Shown here: positions 59,052-64,000 of the stretch, piece after piece
Position numbering within the stretch: position 1 is the stretch's first letter
Layout: the number at the start of each line of letters is the position of its first letter
Source of the DNA: Psoroptes ovis
Taxonomy: Eukaryota; Arthropoda; Arachnida; Sarcoptiformes; Psoroptidae
Reading direction: 5' to 3'
Length of the DNA: 64,000 nucleotides
Assembly: GCA_002943765.1 (NCBI GenBank)
Contig: PQWQ01000017.1
Location: 1 to 64,000, forward strand
Position numbers and translations under genes: made by a program
The notes under the pieces: model-generated
Database searches by the model: none
Told to the model about the DNA's origin: nothing
Seen by the model: the letters and a program-made list of their open reading frames with translations, nothing else

Positions 59052-60937
59052 TTAATCAGAATCTGAGCCAAATATTTGTTTGGTCCGCTGTTTACGATCA
59101 TCATCACTATCACTGATACTACTACCACTATCAGAATCATCATCTGAATCATTGCTCAACGATGATTCCGAAGATGATGATGATGATGATTTATGTGCCG
59201 ATTTTTGTGGTTTCGATTTCTTTTCATTACTGTCCTTCGTACGATTATTTTTCGATGATGATGATTTCGATTGTTTCTTATTCGAATCATTGTGATGATC
59301 TGATTCACCACTCGAATCATCTGAATCATTCGAAGATGATGAATTATCATTCAATGATGATGCATCATCAGATGATTCGGATGAATCATCACGTGATTTC
59401 TTATTTCGCTTATCTTTTGATTTTTGTCTTTTTTCAATCGATTTCTGTGATTGTCTAGGGTTATGACCTTCATCATCTTCTTCATTTTCATTATTGTCAT
59501 TGTTATTATCATTCATTTCAATATCATCTGATTGTTGCGTTTGTTGTTGCTGCTGCTGCTGCTGTTGTTGTTGCTGCTGTTGCTCATCTTCTTCTTGTGG
59601 TGGTTCCAACTGTGTCATACGTATTTCTTGTATTTTATATTCTTGTTCATTCAATGGTCGATGTTTGACGACTAATTTTGAATTGGTTGCTGCATGTTTA
59701 TTACGACGTTTACTCAATTTTACACGTGTTTCTAGCTCGTTATAACAAACAGAATCATCGCGCCATACGAAAAAATAATTTTCCTCGTAACCATTCGTGT
59801 TTTTATTCTTAACATTCCAATTATATTCTCGTGCCATAATATATTCATATTCTTCATTTTCCGTATAATCTCGACCTTCTAATTCATCAATTTTACGTTT
59901 ATTCATTGAATCTTCGGTCGGTAAGAAATAGGCAACAAATTGTTCACCACTTTCATCCATAACACCACGTATCATTGCTTGTGACATTTCTTTTTCTTTT
60001 TCAGGCGGTGCCGGATCAGCATCGAACATAACTTGTGCAAATGGATATTTCCATAGTTCGAAATCGGGAAAAATTTGCCATGTTTTTACTGGTTTAACAC
60101 CCGGTTTACCAGGGTGTGATGTGATTGGTTTTTTAGCCGATTCAAATGTTTTATTGATCGCTGCGATTTGACTTTCACGATCCAAATAAATGTTTTCATC
60201 ACGCATACGTTTACGTACACCGAAACCGACCCTGGAAAAATTTAATTCATTAAGTCAATTGAATCAATTGATTAGAATAGAATCACAAACTTTGTCTCGG
60301 TTTTATCACTACTGGCACCATAACGATTGAATTCGGTTGAAATGTACTCAGTTTTCTTCAGCCAAGTAATAGCACGATTATGACAACGTGAACGTTTAGT
60401 ATCTTGCGGAGCAACAATTTCATCTTCCAGCAATTTTTCATCCTCTTCAGCTAATCGTATATTTTTATATTCATCAATTTCATATGTTTCAGGATTAATC
60501 AAATCAATCGTAACGCCTAAATCTTGTTCAGTCAGCAGATCGTGTTTATAATTCTTTTCCAATGATGTTTGCTTGTATTCTACGAATCTTTCGGTGGAGT
60601 AAATTTGAAATTTAAAAACAATTAAAGCTTCAATTGAATCAAATTACCGATTAGTATCGAATGGATAAACAATAAATTTCGGATCAAACGGTATATCCGG
60701 TAATGTATTACTATATTTAACTTTACAAAATAATTCTGGCCGTCTTTCGATTGATTTTTTCTGTGTGGCGGCCGCTGCTGTTGCGGTTGGTGTTGATGGT
60801 GTTGTTGAAGCTGCTGCTGCTACTGATGCATTGTTTGATGAAGAAGTTGTTATCGATGATGTGGCTGATGGTTGTTTATTATCGTTTGTTTTACCATTTA
60901 CAGTCGTTGATGGCAATTGTTGAACGACTGGCGCCAT
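59052..60937 (-). CDS. PAF1: PAF1, core subunit of the RNA polymerase II PAF1 elongation complex
   Basis: Exons 60937-60648, 60587-60291 and 60231-59052 join across 60-bp and 59-bp introns to give 588 residues. After a Thr/Ala/Ser-rich N-terminus come the family blocks: CKVKYSNTLPDIPFDPKFI, HDLLTEQDLGVTIDLINPET, WLKKTEYISTEFNRYG, DRESQIAAINKTFE, MSQAMIRGVMDESGEQFVAY, AREYNWNVKNK and ENYFFVWRDD, then YNELETRVKLSKRR. The tail has a polyQ run of about 16 and a long Ser/Asp-rich acidic region ending FGSDSD, as in other PAF1 proteins. It couples elongation to histone H2B ubiquitination. It is head to head with PPP2R3C (258 bp). Antisense ORFs over the acidic tail are shadows. Confidence 0.96.
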
Positions 60938-61195
60938 TTTGAATTTTGAAATTTTTTTAAAATTTGATCAAAAATTGTTTTTGAAAATTTGAAATTTTCA
61001 AAAATGTAAACAATTTTCGAGTTTTTTCACAAGATTGGTACAATTCATAAAGGACGACTTTGAAGAAATTTCTCGGAAATTTTTTTCCCTGAAAAGTTTT
61101 TGTTTACATTTTTTTTTTTAAATTTGACACTTGTTGCACATTTTTCAAATGCCAATCAATTGAAAATCGATTGATTATCAATTCTACCCCTTAAA
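60938..61195. promoter_or_regulatory. 258-bp divergent promoter of PAF1 and PPP2R3C
   Basis: The two start codons point outward. No TATA box or recognised motif stands out. Confidence 0.5.
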
Positions 61196-63432
61196 ATGGA
61201 CCCTTTTAAGCCATTGGCAAAAATTCCTGAATTTTATCGTAATCGAAATGCTGGTGGTAACAATAATTCGAGTGAAAATTCAAAAATCAAAGAACAGCAA
61301 AGGTAAGATTGAAATCAATCATTGATGAAATTCAACAAAATTCAAGAAAATAATCTCAAATTTCTGTCCAAAGATTTCTTTTCCTGAATCGTCTTAGCCG
61401 TGAAATCATACCGAATGACAAGCTTCAGGTAAGGTGTTCTGATCCTTTGATTTTTGAATTAATTAATCGATCCTCTTTGTTTGCCTAGCACCTTTGGTCA
61501 TTACTGGAGAAGAGTGCCTTGAACAATAACAACCAACAGCATCAGCAGCAGCCACAAACAATCAATTATATACAATTCAAAGACGTATCAAAACAACTGA
61601 CCGATGAACCACGGTTACAGAAATATTTCCAAGCGAAAATATTTCAAAAATTATCAAATGAATTCAACGATAATCAATCAACAACAGCTATTGGTGAACC
61701 TCGAATATCAATAACTACATTTTTCCGTTACATTATGCGAAAATGTTGGCTTCGACAAGCACAAATATCATTATCATTTTGGGATTCATCAAACACTGGT
61801 TATTTGACTGAATTGGTAATTGTATTGCTTCAAATTTTAGTCTTTCTTTCCCCTAAAAACACTAATTCTACCCTTAAAACCACCTTTAGGACCTTGAAAA
61901 TTACATTCGACTATTGATTCCTACACTGACCAAGGTAAGAGTTGATCAGGTGTTTGAATTATCGCGATTTACAAATCTATAATCTTCTACAGCTCAACAA
62001 CATGGACAAATCCTATCATCCATTCTATATTTGTATGGCGACAAGAAAATTTTTCTTCATATTAGATCCACATAAACATAATCGTATACGCATCATCGAT
62101 ATATTATTTTCGGGCCTATTAGATGATTTATTGGAATTACGTGATCATAATCAAAATGTAATGGCTACACCTAATAATCAACATAATCACCCTAATAACA
62201 ATAGCCTTAATGACAGTGTCGCCACCAATAACACCACTGTCAATCACATGAATCAACTCTATCAATCATCGAATGAAATTGTTTTGATTAATAATAAAAA
62301 TAATCGTCAACAACAACAACAGCATCAGCAGCAACAACAACAACAACAATTAATGATCATAAACAATGATTTCAATTGGTTTTCATCATTAAACACTATT
62401 CGTTTATATAATATCTATGTTGAGTATGTATTGATTGGTTGGTTGTCTGTTGGTTCAATGATCTATCCTTAACCCAACTTTTGAGCGAATGAATAACCTC
62501 AAATAACATAACCTATAACTGGCTCATTAGAGTCATTCTATTTCTTGGAAGGGTTCAATGAAGCCTGTTGACCTTTTGCGCTAGTTTTTTCAAATTTTTT
62601 GAAATTTCCAATTATTGGTCAAGGCAAATTAGGGTTTTGACGTATTTAGAAATTTCAAATTTTTCAAATTTCCCGGGTTTTTTTGAACTAATTCAATTTC
62701 AAATTAATCAAAATTTAAATTAATCAATTTGCACTTAATCCACAGTTTAGACGATGACCACAATGGTATGATATCGAAGTCAGAATTCTTGAAATTTGGC
62801 AATTTCAATGAATTATTCATCGAACAACTGTTTGATGTTTGTATGACTTATAACAAGGAGATCGTACGTATTGTTGATGATCAATGAATTTAGCCCATAT
62901 CTTTCAATTAATATCGTTGATCAACGCAGGATTTCAAAACATTCATCGACATTATATTGGCGCTGGAAAATCGTAAACTAATACAATCACAATATTTTTT
63001 CTTTCAAATATTGGACATTAAACATTGCAATTATTTGGATGATTATGTACTCCGTTATTTTTTCAAAGCAATCGAATCACAAATGTACAGGCAAGGCCAA
63101 GAACCGATAAATTTTGATGATTTTAGTAATGAAATTTATGATATGATACCACAATCATCATCGCGAAGGCTAGATCAACATCAGCAACGCCGAATTTATT
63201 TTGAAGATTTGGTCGCCAGGTAAGCTTCAGATCATTGATGATCAACTGATGATTAATTTTAACCCGATTTTGCCCCAAAAATAGTGGCTACGCCGATACA
63301 ATCATCAGCATATTGATCGATTTCAATGGTTTCTATGCATACGAAAATCGTGATTCAAACATACGGCTACGGAATTATAATAATATGATTAATAATGGTT
63401 TAAAGGGTCCAATGGCTGCTCCAAATTCTTGA
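61196..63432 (+). CDS. PPP2R3C: PPP2R3C (G5PR), EF-hand regulatory subunit of PP2A
   Basis: Eight exons join in frame: 61196-61302, 61374-61428, 61489-61815, 61890-61934, 61993-62423, 62746-62863, 62930-63219 and 63285-63432, giving 506 residues. Family text is continuous: FLFLNRLSREIIPNDKLQHLW, ISITTFFRYIMRKCWL, LDLENYIRLLIPTL, ATRKFFFILDPHKHNRIRI, LFSGLLDDLLELRD, the EF-hand-type loop DLDDDHNGMISKSEF, DFKTFIDIILALENRK and the terminal TIISILIDFNGFYAYENRD. It is a B''-type PP2A subunit acting at centrosomes and the Golgi in vertebrates. It has an Asn/Gln-rich insert of about 60 residues (in exon 5) not found in the usual 453-residue protein. Exon 5 uses the GTATGT donor at 62424, leaving a 322-bp intron, the longest in this window's genes. 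Confidence 0.93.
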
Positions 63433-64000
63433 ATGATCATTAATTAATTTTAATAATTGATTTGTAAATAAATTTTATTAAAAATTTTCAAAAAAAAATT
63501 TGAGAAATGTTCCCGGGAATCACTTTTCATCGAATTGAAAAAAAGTTCCCGGAAATTTCGCCAATTTCGAATGTTTTTTGTTTCCCGCTCCGATTCGATT
63601 TTTTGTTTGTTTGTCTTCATTCATTTCTCACCTTTCAATCAATAAACAAACACGTATTCATTGACCTTTATTCATTTTCTTATTTGAAAAAAATAAATGA
63701 TTTAATTAATCAACTAATTTTCATTGAGAAAAAAAGGTGATAAAATAAATTTTCTCAGCGAAAATTCAGCTCTAAAATACATATTTTTCATTGTTTTTTC
63801 AATGATTGAAAACAATAGAAAATTTTCATCCGAAAAAAAGTCTGATTCATTTGCAAAAATCAAATTTTCAAGGAAATGTCTGCTTAAAAATATTTGAAAT
63901 TGAAAATTTGAAACTGAAAAATTTGTCGTCTCATATATTTTTTTGGCGTTTTTTTTTCAGTGTGGTACTCTTTCATTTTCATAATTAAAAAATTTAATAT
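63433..64000. other. PPP2R3C 3' end and right edge of window
   Basis: AATAAA at 63467-63472, 35 nt past the stop, is the likely poly(A) signal. The rest is A+T-rich with no supported gene. Confidence 0.5.

Noticed and set aside
59080..59745. Antisense ORFs over the PAF1 tail, including a poly-Cys reading
   Set aside because: Shadows of the PAF1 polyQ and Ser/Asp repeats.

Overview
This is a window of nuclear DNA from a small, compact, very A+T-rich arthropod genome. Every protein-coding gene is metazoan. Most are split by very short introns (about 45-185 bp, typically 60-90) with GT-AG borders. Intergenic gaps in the gene-dense parts are often only 18-400 bp. Gene content plus compactness suggests an acariform (astigmatid) mite; that placement is inference from style, because no species-diagnostic gene is present. 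I see no operon, CRISPR array, rRNA or convincing tRNA.

Layout. 1-10.7 kb, all on the minus strand: TIMM50 (3' end off the window), HSPA5/BiP with a promoter carrying two ER-stress-element-like sites, OMA1, and a ten-exon TMEM63 channel with two transposon fragments in its introns. 10.7-15.0 kb: an intergenic stretch with two more miniature transposons. 15.0-30.3 kb, dense: TRAPPC6B and COQ8 head to head, COQ8 and ARMT1 tail to tail, a piggyBac-like MITE, SLU7, PRC1 and an Aurora kinase head to head, an EF-hand protein tail to tail with a small membrane-anchored protein, and a PA-TM-RING ubiquitin ligase (RNF13/RNF167 type). 32.4-33.5 kb: a coiled-coil protein resembling TJAP1. 33.5-55.75 kb: a FoxG/sloppy-paired forkhead gene (43.9-45.9 kb) alone between about 10 kb of non-coding DNA on each side, rich in recurrent short motifs. 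55.75-64 kb, dense again: CLPP and SART1 head to head, SART1 and PAF1 tail to tail, PAF1 and PPP2R3C head to head.

How the genes relate. Most are housekeeping genes: mitochondrial import and quality control (TIMM50, OMA1, CLPP, COQ8), ER folding and trafficking (BiP, TRAPPC6B), splicing (SLU7, SART1), transcription elongation (PAF1) and cell division (PRC1, Aurora). They share short divergent promoters and overlapping 3' ends. PRC1 and Aurora act together on the anaphase spindle and share one 381-bp promoter region. The FoxG gene is the exception: a developmental regulator in a gene desert that probably holds its enhancers, with a CTCF-like sequence at 31.34 kb and another at 55.66 kb.

Two otherwise intact, highly conserved genes (TIMM50 and HSPA5) are broken by single small indels, the HSPA5 one in a homopolymer and the TIMM50 one beside a short T run. 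I read these as probable assembly errors rather than real pseudogenes. At least six miniature inverted-repeat elements from three families (a mariner-like 80-bp family, a TA-flanked palindromic family, and one piggyBac-like TTAA-flanked element) were recognised by eye.
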